A stretch of DNA of 64,000 bases. It comes from Planctomycetota bacterium (GTDB lineage: Bacteria > Planctomycetota > Planctomycetia > Pirellulales > UBA1268). The notes beneath the pieces were generated by a model. It was not told the DNA's origin. It saw only the letters and a program-made list of their open reading frames with translations, and made no database searches. The stretch spans positions 32,861-96,860 of the forward strand of contig QWOP01000042.1 in the NCBI GenBank assembly GCA_003669605.1, written 5' to 3'. Below are positions 9,092-16,768 of this stretch, one piece after another. A program made the position numbers and the translations under genes. Every line of letters begins with the position of its first letter. Positions within the stretch are counted from its first letter, which is position 1.

Positions 9092-10126
9092 ATGCACAGC
9101 CCCCCCCCCATCTCCACGCCCCCTCCCTCCCCGCCAGCGACGTCCCGCGGCAGTTGGCGGAGCCTTGTGCTGAGGCTGGCGGTGACGCTTGGCTTGATGG
9201 CACTTGCCTTACGGGGGGTCGATGCAGCGAGTCTGCGCGAGCAGATGGCGGCAACGCAGTGGCGATGGTGGGGGATCGGGCTGGTGGTGGCTCTGTGCCT
9301 CCAGGTCATGGGGGGCATCCGCTGGGCGGCACTGGCTCGACCCCTCGGCTTTGACTTTCCGCTGCGGTTTTTCATCGCGCGATTCTTCGAAGGTTCATTC
9401 TTTGGCCTCTTCCTGCCGACGTCGATTGGCGGCGACGTGTTCAAGGCCTACCGCTTGTCCGACACGGCCCACGGCCGACTGCTGGCAGGCTGCACAGTGC
9501 TCGCCGACCGCTTGTCGGGGCTGGCGGCCCTGGTTGTCGTGGGGAGCACCGCGTTTCTCGCCCGCGAGTGGTCGCTGGGATCGATTTCCACGATCCTTCT
9601 CGGGGCCACGCTCTTGGCCAGCGTCATGATCCCGGTTCGCCTGGCGGTGGGCGCCCTCGACCGGATCGTGGCAGCTCTCCCCCCGCACCTCCGCATCGGA
9701 CGATTCCTCTCTGGACTCCTTCCCTACCAACGGCAACCGGGGCTGTTTGTCCGCGCGATCGCCTGGAGCATGTTTGTGCAGATGGGAGTCGCAATCGTGG
9801 TGGCATGCGCCGGCCGGGCGGCTGGTGCGCCCCTGCCGTTGTCGTATTGGTTCGAGATCGTTCCCGTTGTTTCGCTGGCGATGGTGCTGCCGCTGAGCAT
9901 CGGTGGCCTCGGCGTCCGCGAGGAGGGATTGACCAGGATGCTCGCCCCGGCCGGCGTGCCTGCGGAGACCGCGATCGCCATCGGACTGTTGTGGTTCCTG
10001 ACCACGATCGTCTGCGGCCTCGTGGGAGGAGCGCTGTTTCTCACCGACAGGAGTCCCTCCACATCGATTCCAAACCGAGGGGCACGGGAAAGCGATGCGG
10101 CTGCGGAGCGCATTCCCACCGCTTGA
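9092..10126 (+). CDS. Lysylphosphatidylglycerol synthase-TM / UPF0104-type flippase-like membrane protein
   Basis: A 344-aa multi-pass inner-membrane protein of the LPG_synthase_TM (AglD/UPF0104) family, whose members move or modify lipids and lipid-linked sugars. Family motifs are FLPTSIGGDVFKAYRLSD in the first half and PLSIGGLGVREEGLTRMLAPAG near the end. There is no soluble aminoacyl-transferase domain, so it is not a complete MprF. The N-terminal 20 residues are Pro/Ser-rich. I chose the ATG at 9092; upstream codons in this frame run into the divergent prepilin peptidase gene and look non-coding. It is transcribed away from the polysaccharide block across a 133-bp divergent promoter region. 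The substrate is unknown. Confidence 0.8.
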   Translation: MHSPPPISTPPPSPPATSRGSWRSLVLRLAVTLGLMALALRGVDAASLREQMAATQWRWWGIGLVVALCLQVMGGIRWAALARPLGFDFPLRFFIARFFEGSFFGLFLPTSIGGDVFKAYRLSDTAHGRLLAGCTVLADRLSGLAALVVVGSTAFLAREWSLGSISTILLGATLLASVMIPVRLAVGALDRIVAALPPHLRIGRFLSGLLPYQRQPGLFVRAIAWSMFVQMGVAIVVACAGRAAGAPLPLSYWFEIVPVVSLAMVLPLSIGGLGVREEGLTRMLAPAGVPAETAIAIGLLWFLTTIVCGLVGGALFLTDRSPSTSIPNRGARESDAAAERIPTA

Positions 10127-10148
10127 GGCGGCATCCGGGGCTGTTGCA

Positions 10149-10715
10149 TCAAGTCGCCCCGCGGCGGCACGCGTCGACGAGCAGCAGGCCGGCTACGGTC
10201 TTGGCGTCGTCGATGATGCCCTCACGGCACATCGTCAGCGCCTCCTCCCAGCGCACGACGCGGGTCCGAATCTGCTCGCCGGGCTCCAGCGCCTGCGGCC
10301 CAGCCACGAGATCCTCGGCGATAAACAGGTGCATCCGCTCGCGGAGAATTCCCGGGGACATCCAGAACCCTCCGGCCGCGCTCATCCGCCCTGCCCGGTA
10401 CCCCGTCTCCTCCGCCAATTCACGGGCCGCTGCGGTCGGGAGCGACTCGACCCGATCGAGCGTGCCGGCGGGCAACTCCAAGAGCGTCATCCCGACCGCC
10501 ACCCGCACCACCTCCACGAGACAGACCTCCCCTGGGGACACCATGGGAACCACCACCACGCTGCCGGGATGCTCGATCACGTCGCGGACCCGCAGCGCGC
10601 CGTCGGCACAGCGTTCCCACCGACGGACCACGCGGAATCGGGCCGCTTCGAGCAGGAGTTCCCTCTTCTCCGGACCACCAGCCGCATCCGGCGACTGCCC
10701 TCCGTGGCCTGCCAT
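10149..10715 (-). CDS. Nudix hydrolase (ADP-ribose pyrophosphatase-like)
   Basis: A 188-aa cytoplasmic Nudix enzyme. The Nudix box is intact: G at GTLDRVESLP, then REL.EE.G in ARELAEETGY, giving the GX5EX7REUXEEXGU pattern that binds Mg and the diphosphate. The preceding strand (VVVVPMVSPGEVCLVEVVR) and the ELPAG lead-in resemble ADP-sugar pyrophosphatases such as NudF, so ADP-ribose or a nucleotide sugar is the likely substrate. The start at 10715 is fixed by a GGAGGA ribosome site 7 nt upstream; an earlier in-frame ATG at 10730 has none. Its stop lies 22 bp from that of the convergent flippase-like gene. Confidence 0.9.
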   Translation of the reverse strand: MAGHGGQSPDAAGGPEKRELLLEAARFRVVRRWERCADGALRVRDVIEHPGSVVVVPMVSPGEVCLVEVVRVAVGMTLLELPAGTLDRVESLPTAAARELAEETGYRAGRMSAAGGFWMSPGILRERMHLFIAEDLVAGPQALEPGEQIRTRVVRWEEALTMCREGIIDDAKTVAGLLLVDACRRGAT

Positions 10716-10722
10716 CGTTGAT

Positions 10723-10728
10723 TCCTCC
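10723..10728 (-). promoter_or_regulatory. Ribosome binding site deciding the Nudix start
   Basis: GGAGGA on the minus strand lies 7 nt before the ATG at 10715. It overlaps the alternative ATG at 10728-10730, which therefore cannot use it. Confidence 0.7.
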
Positions 10729-10795
10729 ATTGGCCTGTGGTTGCTTTCCGTTCCCCGCCTTGCTCCTTCCGCTCCCCTCTCAGAGACCGACTGCC

Positions 10796-11812
10796 TCAAA
10801 CAGGCAGCGTCACCCACCGCGCTACGACCCCATCCACCAAGAACTCCGATCCTTCACTCAGGCTCCCGGTGCGGATCAATCCCAGGCCGAGCCAGCCACC
10901 GAGAAGAGGCGACGGCCCGGCAGAAGTCAGCGTGCCCACGACCCGGCCCGGTTCGCCGCTGCTGATCACCTCTGCTCCCACCCGCAACTCCTCCGCCGCG
11001 ACGACTCCCACAAACCGGCGGTTGACATGCCCCAACGCATCGAGTCGGGCAACAGTTTCCTGGCCGAGATAGCACCCCTTGGTAAACGAAATCGCCTCCG
11101 CGTTGCGGTGGAGTTCCTGCGGCAGGGTCTTGGGAGGAATATCGGCGACTCCCGGCCGGCCCTGTTCGCGGCGGACCGCGTCGATCGCGGCAGCATCCGC
11201 CTCTGGCAACCCAGCCGCTTGGAACAGTTCGACAAGCCGTTCCCGCTCAGCAGCGGCAACGCGCACGAGGAAGGAGTCCGGGCCCGCCCACTCCCCGCGC
11301 ACCACTGCCGAGCGAACACCGCCGCAGTCCCCTTCGAGGCGCCCAGCTGCGAGCCCGAGGGCGCTTGCTCCATCATGACCAAGGGGGGTCGCCGGGAGCG
11401 GACCGCGATACCGCGCCGCCAGCCATTCCGCTGCCGCAGGCCCCGCCAGGATCAGCGCCGCAAAGCGCGCAGAGCAATCCACAATCTCCAATTTTTCGCG
11501 GATGTGATACCGCTCGAGATGGGCGGCCAACGACCATCCCAGGCTTGGTTCGGCCTCGATCCACACCCCATCGGACGTGCGCAGGATCGTGGCCCACGAG
11601 AGCACATGCCCACGGGAGTCGGTGAAGAATGATTCCACCCCGGCCCCGGCGGCCAACCGAGCCACGGCAGCCGTGGTGAATCCATCGACGAACTTGGCGG
11701 CCTCATCCCCCCCCACAACCACCGACAGCCGTGGCCCCGGGTCCAGCCAAGCGACGCTCCCGCGGAGCGCGTGGTAGCCGACGGGTGCCGCGAAGTGTGG
11801 AAGGGATGGCAT
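10796..11812 (-). CDS. ygfZ: Folate-binding protein YgfZ (GcvT-like, Fe-S cluster maintenance)
   Basis: A 338-aa GcvT-fold protein. The diagnostic YgfZ signature K-G-C-Y-x-G-Q-E is present as TKGCYLGQETVARLD, including the cysteine needed in E. coli YgfZ for its folate-dependent role in assembly or repair of certain Fe-S enzymes. The N-terminal tetrahydrofolate-binding lobe covers about residues 1-220 and the C-terminal barrel ends with ARWVTLPV. The start at 11812 (MPSLPHFAAP) begins right at the conserved domain; the frame stays open far upstream, but that stretch is basic, low-quality coding sequence. It is transcribed divergently from the XRE-like regulator. Confidence 0.88.
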   Translation of the reverse strand: MPSLPHFAAPVGYHALRGSVAWLDPGPRLSVVVGGDEAAKFVDGFTTAAVARLAAGAGVESFFTDSRGHVLSWATILRTSDGVWIEAEPSLGWSLAAHLERYHIREKLEIVDCSARFAALILAGPAAAEWLAARYRGPLPATPLGHDGASALGLAAGRLEGDCGGVRSAVVRGEWAGPDSFLVRVAAAERERLVELFQAAGLPEADAAAIDAVRREQGRPGVADIPPKTLPQELHRNAEAISFTKGCYLGQETVARLDALGHVNRRFVGVVAAEELRVGAEVISSGEPGRVVGTLTSAGPSPLLGGWLGLGLIRTGSLSEGSEFLVDGVVARWVTLPV

Positions 11813-12166
11813 GTGCCGTCTCCATTTCTGGTGGGCCCCCTGGCCAGTCGGTCGGAAGGGACTGTCCGGCGAAGTCAATAAATCGGTAGAAAAAATTCGG
11901 TGGGGCGCGAACGACCGTCGATTGGCCCGCGTACTTCTTTCTGTCACGGGCCCAGTCGGCTCCGGACACTGGCTGGCCAGCGACGGCTCCAAACCCCGCT
12001 TGCCACCAGCAGTAGATTGATCCAGTCGGATTCTCCTGGCAAGGCGGAATCCGGTTCTGGCGAGCGGCGTCCGCGCCGACCAACTTCTTTCTGCCCGCTG
12101 ATTCCCCTGAATGACACTCCGCGCCACCGGTGCGCCCTGAGCCCGATTCGAAGGAGACTTTTCACC
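11813..12166 (+). other. Divergent intergenic region between ygfZ and the XRE-like gene
   Basis: A stretch of 354 bp without a credible gene. It must contain the promoters of both divergent genes. The AT-rich patch near 11875-11900 (aataaatcggtagaaaaaat) is the most promoter-like part, but I cannot place -35/-10 boxes. An AAGGAGA ribosome site at about 12151 serves the gene starting at 12167. Confidence 0.5.
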
Positions 12167-12802
12167 ATGGCTACCGTGCACTACCAGAGCAACTGCCGCG
12201 ACGGCTTTGATGACACTGACGACGTCTTTCGCGATCCGTTTGCAGTCGCCGACAGCGGTCACTCCGACGTGGTGCGCGCTGCCAACGAGTACGGGCAGCG
12301 CACCATCTCCGCCGATCCACTACCACGGCCCTCGCGGCATGGCCGCAAACGCCTCCACCGGTTGTCCGACGTGCGGCAGCAGCAGGGGGTCACGCTGCGG
12401 AACATCTCCAGACGGCTCGGCTTGGATCTGGCGGTCGTCCGCCGTCAGGAGGAGGATGATTGCGATCTGCGAATCTCCGATCTGCTCCGCTGGCAGGAAG
12501 TCCTGGAAGTGCCGATCGCCGAACTGCTCGTCGAGGGAGATGGGCAACTCTCTGGCCCGGTGCTCGAGCGGTCGCGGATGGTGAAGTTGATGAAGACCGC
12601 CGCCGCCATCCGCGAACAGGCTGACGGCGCCGCCACGCAGCGACTCGCCAGCATGCTCATCAGCCAGATCTTGGAGATCATGCCGGAATTGGAAGATGTC
12701 TCGCCTTGGCACAACGTCAGCCAGCGACGCACTCTCGACGACGTCGGCCGGGCGGCACGTTGCCCGGTCTCGGAGGAGACGTTCCGCAGGGAGCCCCAGT
12801 AG
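12167..12802 (+). CDS. XRE-like helix-turn-helix regulator, planctomycete type
   Basis: A 211-aa cytoplasmic protein. Residues about 60-115 form a Cro/C1-like helix-turn-helix: RLSDVRQQQGVTLRNISRRLGLDLAVVRRQE, followed by LRISDLLRWQEVLEVPIAELL, which has the layout of XRE domains. The C-terminal half (RMVKLMKTAAAIREQ ... ILEIMPELEDVSPWHNVSQRR) is helical and resembles nothing I can name. The start at 12167 has AAGGAGA 9 nt upstream. It is monocistronic in appearance; a 9-bp inverted repeat lies 62 bp after its stop. The likely role is transcriptional regulation; targets are unknown. Confidence 0.75.
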   Translation: MATVHYQSNCRDGFDDTDDVFRDPFAVADSGHSDVVRAANEYGQRTISADPLPRPSRHGRKRLHRLSDVRQQQGVTLRNISRRLGLDLAVVRRQEEDDCDLRISDLLRWQEVLEVPIAELLVEGDGQLSGPVLERSRMVKLMKTAAAIREQADGAATQRLASMLISQILEIMPELEDVSPWHNVSQRRTLDDVGRAARCPVSEETFRREPQ

Positions 12803-12863
12803 CCCCCCAGCGGCAGAGCCGACTTGTGGGCGCGAGGGGGCCTGTCTACGATTCCATTCGCGA

Positions 12864-12887
12864 GTCGAAAATCACGGTATTTTCGAC
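12864..12887. promoter_or_regulatory. 9-bp perfect inverted repeat (operator or hairpin)
   Basis: GTCGAAAAT, a 6-nt loop CACGGT, then ATTTTCGAC. The arms are perfect and AT-rich in a GC-rich surrounding. No T-run follows, so it is not a classical terminator. It lies between the stop of the HTH gene and the start of the 28-aa membrane peptide and could be an operator or an mRNA stem in the leader of the latter. Confidence 0.5.
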
Positions 12888-12918
12888 CGCCTTTACCGGA
12901 AACGAGGGCTTCCCGACC

Positions 12919-13005
12919 ATGTTCTCCCTGCTCGGCGTGCTGGGAATCGCATTGATCCTGTTTGTCGTCGTGGCTGCGACGGCCGGCATCGTCCTCGGGA
13001 AATGA
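12919..13005 (+). CDS. 28-aa single-pass membrane peptide
   Basis: Encodes MFSLLGVLGIALILFVVV followed by AATAGIVLGK: one hydrophobic helix with a short basic end and nothing else. Small inner-membrane peptides of this form often modulate a larger membrane protein, but no partner is identifiable. The ribosome site is weak (GAGGG 8 nt upstream). A perfect 9-bp hairpin lies 31 bp before the start. The case for a real gene is the clean transmembrane composition and isolated ATG; it could also be chance. Confidence 0.4.
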   Translation: MFSLLGVLGIALILFVVVAATAGIVLGK

Positions 13006-13045
13006 TGTTTGCCGCCCGTCGCCGCGGCGGCTCCCGGCGCACGCT

Positions 13046-13459
13046 TCATTGATCAGGTTGGTCCGGTTGGTCAGGCAGGCCCCTCGCTCCCGACTCGGCG
13101 GGATGACGATGCCTGCCCAGGGTGCCGCTGACCATCACCCCCAAAAACGCCCCCAGCGTGCCGCCGAGAATCAGCCAGGCGGCAATCGCCAAGCCGATAT
13201 AGTCCCTCAGCCAGACCCGCAGTGGTGGCTCGGCACTGCGCGGTACCTTCCGCTGCACCGGCCCCTCCCGCCCGGTCTGGGCCCGCATGTCGCGGCGAAA
13301 AACTTCCCAATCTGCCTGAGCTTCCGGGGCGTCCAAACTTTCCAGCCAGCCTGGACGAGACCTGAGGAGAAGCACCGGCGGCACGGCCAGCACGGCCAAC
13401 CAGCAGGCGGCAAAGAGGATGCCGATGACGCGGGATGTCGGCGCTTGCAATCGGGGCAT
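13046..13459 (-). CDS. Hypothetical two-TM membrane protein
   Basis: A 137-aa protein with two hydrophobic segments: VIGILFAACWLAVLAVPPVLLL (about residues 11-32) and YIGLAIAAWLILGGTLGAFLGVMV (about 83-106). They flank a hydrophilic loop of roughly 50 residues containing WEVFRRDMRAQTGREG. The start at 13459 is supported by GAGGAA 6 nt upstream. The C-terminus ends in a DQP tripeptide repeat from a short imperfect 9-bp DNA repeat. I do not recognise the family. Confidence 0.6.
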   Translation of the reverse strand: MPRLQAPTSRVIGILFAACWLAVLAVPPVLLLRSRPGWLESLDAPEAQADWEVFRRDMRAQTGREGPVQRKVPRSAEPPLRVWLRDYIGLAIAAWLILGGTLGAFLGVMVSGTLGRHRHPAESGARGLPDQPDQPDQ

Positions 13460-13636
13460 GGTTGTTTCCTCGGGCCCTCGTGGGGGCCGACACAGCGGCA
13501 TTCACCGCACCGCTGCTCCATTCTTCACCCCTGCACTGCTGTCGCAACCGCTCTGGCATCAACCGCGGTGGCTTGCTACTGTCCGCCCCGCCGAGGGCCC
13601 CCGCCCACCCATCTTCATTGCCAAGGAACCGTTCGC

Positions 13637-14722
13637 GTGAAACCGGTCACCTTCCAAAACGTACCACGCTGGCTGCCGGCGCTGATCTGCCTGGCTGCCG
13701 TCGGCGTTTCCGAGGCCCACGGTCAAAGCGGCTGGTTGCCGGCCTCTTGGTTCACTCCGGCGGAGATCGACTCCAAGGCGATGTTTCCTCTGGCGGAGAA
13801 GGATGGCCCGTGGCTTGTGCTGGCCACGACGTTTCGGGGTGAAGGCGCCCGTGATGACGCCCGTCGACTGGTTCAGGAGTTGCGCCGGGTCCAGAAACTC
13901 AAGGCATACACCCACGAAAAGGCGTTTGACTACACCGGCGCCCAACCGGGACGGGGTCTCAATCCCGACGGCTCACCAAAGAAAATGCGCTATGCCAACG
14001 CCGAGCAGATTATCGAAGTTGCCGTCCTCGTCGGTGATTTTGCCTCGTTCGATGACCCACGCGGCCAGAAGGTGCTCGCCAAGGTGAAGGGCCTCCACCC
14101 CGAGGCGCTCAGCGGTACCAGCGGCAAGAGCCAGTCCTTCTCTGATTTCCGCCGCATGGTCGGCCTGGAACGATCGGCCGGGAAGGGCCCGATGCACCTC
14201 GCCTTCGTCATCCCCAATCCCCTGTTGCCGGAGGATTACTTCGCCAGGCAGGAGGTCGACCGGTTCGTCCTCGAGATGAACTCTGACGTCTCCCACTCAC
14301 TGCTCGACTGCCCGGGGCTGTACTCAGTCCGTGTGGCCACATTCACCGGGGCCGGCACTTTCGACCAGAAGGCGATCGCCGGTGGCGACGATGATGTGCA
14401 ATTCGAGGGCCGGTTGGTCGAAGCGGCCGACAACGCTCATCGGCTCACCGAGGCTCTGCGACGGGCGGGGTGGCAGGCCTGGGAGTACCACGACCGCGAA
14501 TCGAGCATCGTCTGTGTCGGCAGCCTGCAAGCGGCCACAGTGCCAGGCGCAGCGGGGAAGGCAGTCCCCCATCCAGAGTTGGTCCGCATCTCCCGGGAAC
14601 TCGGCCCTGATCCGGCCAAACTCGCCACCGGAGTGCTGTTGCCCAGGACGATGGCGGGCATCATGCTCGACGTTCAGCCGGCGACGATCCAGGTGCCACG
14701 GGCACCGACGGGCTGGCGTTAG
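13637..14722 (+). CDS. Secreted hypothetical protein, planctomycete type
   Basis: A 361-aa protein beginning at GTG (AAGGA 9 nt upstream) with a Sec signal peptide: a basic start, the hydrophobic core WLPALICLAAVGVS and a likely cut after AHG. The mature part is soluble, with no catalytic motif that I recognise. Phrases such as WLVLATTFRGEGARDDARRLVQELR and AWEYHDRESSIVCVGSL suggest a mixed alpha/beta fold; ARRLVQELRR resembles helix starts in SPOR-like stress-response proteins, but this is only an impression. It lies 20 bp before rdgB on the same strand, so they may be co-transcribed. Confidence 0.7.
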   Translation: MKPVTFQNVPRWLPALICLAAVGVSEAHGQSGWLPASWFTPAEIDSKAMFPLAEKDGPWLVLATTFRGEGARDDARRLVQELRRVQKLKAYTHEKAFDYTGAQPGRGLNPDGSPKKMRYANAEQIIEVAVLVGDFASFDDPRGQKVLAKVKGLHPEALSGTSGKSQSFSDFRRMVGLERSAGKGPMHLAFVIPNPLLPEDYFARQEVDRFVLEMNSDVSHSLLDCPGLYSVRVATFTGAGTFDQKAIAGGDDDVQFEGRLVEAADNAHRLTEALRRAGWQAWEYHDRESSIVCVGSLQAATVPGAAGKAVPHPELVRISRELGPDPAKLATGVLLPRTMAGIMLDVQPATIQVPRAPTGWR

Positions 14723-14742
14723 CACACAGCCCCGGCAACTCC

Positions 14743-15381
14743 ATGACACTCGGCCCATCGACCCTCCACCGTGGGGGCCACCTCGTCCTCGGCACCACCA
14801 ACGCCGGGAAGGTGCGAGAACTGACGATCCTCCTGGCACCCCACCAGATCGCTGTCCGTTCGCTGGCAGAGTCGCCAGGCGCGGTGGCCGTCGCGGAAAC
14901 GGGCACCACGTTCGCCGAAAACGCCGCCCTCAAGGCGACCCAACAGGCCAAAGCCTTGGGCTCCTGGGTGCTGGCCGAAGACAGTGGTCTGGTCGTCGAT
15001 GCCTTGGGGGGCGCCCCAGGAATCCATTCGGCTCGTTTCGCCACCGATGACAGCAGCAACAACGCGTTGCTGCTGGAGCGTCTGGCAGGCGTGCCGGCTG
15101 GTAGTCGCACCGCCCACTATGCCTGCCACGCCGCCCTCGCCGACCCGGAGGGGAGGATCGTGGCGGAGTCCAGCGGAGTCTGCTGCGGCCTGATCGCCAA
15201 CGGCTACGCCGGCGAAGGGGGGTTCGGATACGACCCCCTGTTCGTCGTTCCAGAGTACCACCGGACCTTCGGGGAACTCTCCCCGGAGGTCAAGGCGTTG
15301 ATCAGCCACCGGGCTCGGGCCATGCGGAGTTTGCTGCCTGCGATCCTCCTCCATGCCGGTGCCCCAAGCGTCGCGCGATGA
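14743..15381 (+). CDS. rdgB: Non-canonical purine NTP pyrophosphatase (RdgB/HAM1)
   Basis: House-cleaning enzyme (212 aa) that hydrolyses dITP, ITP and XTP to monophosphates and so prevents mutagenic base incorporation. Hallmarks are TTNAGKVREL near the N-terminus, AEDSGLVVDALGGAPGIHSARFA in the middle, GEGGFGYDPLF, and SHRARAMR at the end. It ends inside the convergent glycosyltransferase gene with an 80-bp overlap of the two 3' ends, which is long for this window. Confidence 0.95.
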   Translation: MTLGPSTLHRGGHLVLGTTNAGKVRELTILLAPHQIAVRSLAESPGAVAVAETGTTFAENAALKATQQAKALGSWVLAEDSGLVVDALGGAPGIHSARFATDDSSNNALLLERLAGVPAGSRTAHYACHAALADPEGRIVAESSGVCCGLIANGYAGEGGFGYDPLFVVPEYHRTFGELSPEVKALISHRARAMRSLLPAILLHAGAPSVAR

Positions 15382-16432
15382 CATCGACGACGGCTGGCGT
15401 GCCATCCATGCGGCCGACCACCCCCGCCAACGCCGGCTGGAAGCGATCGAGCCGGGCGAGGAACAGCTCGACCCGCTCAGCCGTCACCTCCTCGAGCGGG
15501 CAATACTCGCCGCAGCCCGTGGCCTCGAGGAAGTGGCTGTTCATCAACTGCTCTGCATGCGAACTCTCTGGGAGGACCAGCATCGGTTTGCCGAGGTGCA
15601 AGGCCTCGCCGATGAGTTGATTGCCGGCCGCCGCAATCAGCGCCCGGCAATGCACGAGATCGTCGACGAATCTCGTCTCGTCGATGTCGTGGAATGTCAT
15701 GCCGCCGACGGGATCGCGCCCTCCCAGTCCATACACTCGCACCGGCACTCCGCAGTCGGCCAGGGCGGCAAGCGCCGAAAAAGGCGTGTGCCGGCGGAGA
15801 TAGCTGACGACGAATCCACCGTCGGCCGGTTTGGCCCGCACGATCTCCCGGCGCAACAGCGGACCGACCTGGACGACATGCTCCCAGCCACGCCGCAGCG
15901 GGGGACGAAAAAACGCCGAGACTACAGTGTCGGCTGCGCCCGACAGGTACATCCAGACCGCCTGGCTCATGAGCCAGGCCTGCCACTGCAGCGACCACGG
16001 GAGCGTGCCCAGATCGTAGGCCAGGAGAAAGTGCTGATGATCGACGCTGACCAGCGGGATCTGCTGTCGGGCGCAAGCCCTCGGGAGTGATGGCTCGAAG
16101 TCTGTGACCGCCAGATCGGCGCCGAAGGCGTCGAGCTCCGCCATCAGGCGATCGACGAGCGGACCGAGCGACCTGGCCTGGAAATCGAGGCCAGCGGCGA
16201 TCGACTTCATCACGTCCAGCCGCCCGCCGGTGTACTGAAACAGCAGTCCGGGAATCTCTCGAACCTCGACGCCCCCCTTCCCAGCAGGGAAACGCCGTCC
16301 CAAAAAGGCAAGGGCATCGCCGGAGGTGTAGATGAGAATCTCGTGGTCGTCCTCGAGTTGCTCAACGAGCGTGCCGATCCGCGTCGCGTGACCGCGGCCT
16401 TCACCGCACAGGCTGATCGCGATTTTCGCCAT
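15302..16432 (-). CDS. MurG/UGT-like glycosyltransferase (MJ1255 type)
   Basis: A 376-aa GT-B fold protein. The N-terminus MAKIAISLCGEGRGHATRI is the glycine-rich acceptor loop of this family. The C-terminal half holds the sugar-nucleotide motif region ALIAAAGNQLIGEALHLGKPMLVLPESSHAEQLMNSHFLEATGCG, which parallels the donor-binding GG..T..E....G.P....P....EQ..N of UGT and MurG enzymes. Donor and acceptor are unknown. The start at 16432 puts the glycine-rich loop within the first 15 residues; upstream codons look untranslated. The 3' end overlaps rdgB by 80 bp, tail to tail. Confidence 0.8.
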   Translation of the reverse strand: MAKIAISLCGEGRGHATRIGTLVEQLEDDHEILIYTSGDALAFLGRRFPAGKGGVEVREIPGLLFQYTGGRLDVMKSIAAGLDFQARSLGPLVDRLMAELDAFGADLAVTDFEPSLPRACARQQIPLVSVDHQHFLLAYDLGTLPWSLQWQAWLMSQAVWMYLSGAADTVVSAFFRPPLRRGWEHVVQVGPLLRREIVRAKPADGGFVVSYLRRHTPFSALAALADCGVPVRVYGLGGRDPVGGMTFHDIDETRFVDDLVHCRALIAAAGNQLIGEALHLGKPMLVLPESSHAEQLMNSHFLEATGCGEYCPLEEVTAERVELFLARLDRFQPALAGVVGRMDGTPAVVDVIARRLGHRHGGGSQAANSAWPEPGG

Positions 16433-16768
16433 CGACAGACTTCCGCAGGCGTAGCCCACGCCCCCGACCGACAGGACCACCACCAATTCTCCGCAACGAA
16501 CACGGGCTGCGTGGGGACATTGTGCCGGGCGGATCGAGAATCAGCCAGAGACCGGTGCCTCCCGCTGCATGGCCTGGCAGGCTGTGGAGAGACTGCCTTC
16601 AACAAGTTGCACGCGGCGGTCGGGCCGGCAGTTGATCCACAGCCTGCCTTGCCCACCGGAACGCTTCTTGTGCAACTGCCAACGGCGTAGACTGACTGTC
16701 TCCTCAAGTTTACCGCTTGGGAGCAGCACCATCTGCTGCTCCCTTCTTCCCTCCATTCTGGTCCGACC
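16433..16768 (+). other. Divergent intergenic region holding repeat copy E
   Basis: 336 bp between the glycosyltransferase and the parvulin gene. It contains a 71-bp member of the dispersed inverted-repeat family (16577-16647). The rest presumably carries the two divergent promoters. No convincing gene is seen. Confidence 0.5.
16577..16647 (+). repeat. Dispersed TIR element, copy E (short form)
   Basis: The left end GCAGGCTGTGGAGAGACT (16577-16594) and the right end AGTTGATCCACAGCCTGC (16630-16647) are inverted copies matching at 15 of 18 positions. The interior shares the block CGGTCGGGCCGGCAGTT with copies A and B but lacks the two hairpins, so this is an internally deleted form. Confidence 0.7.
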
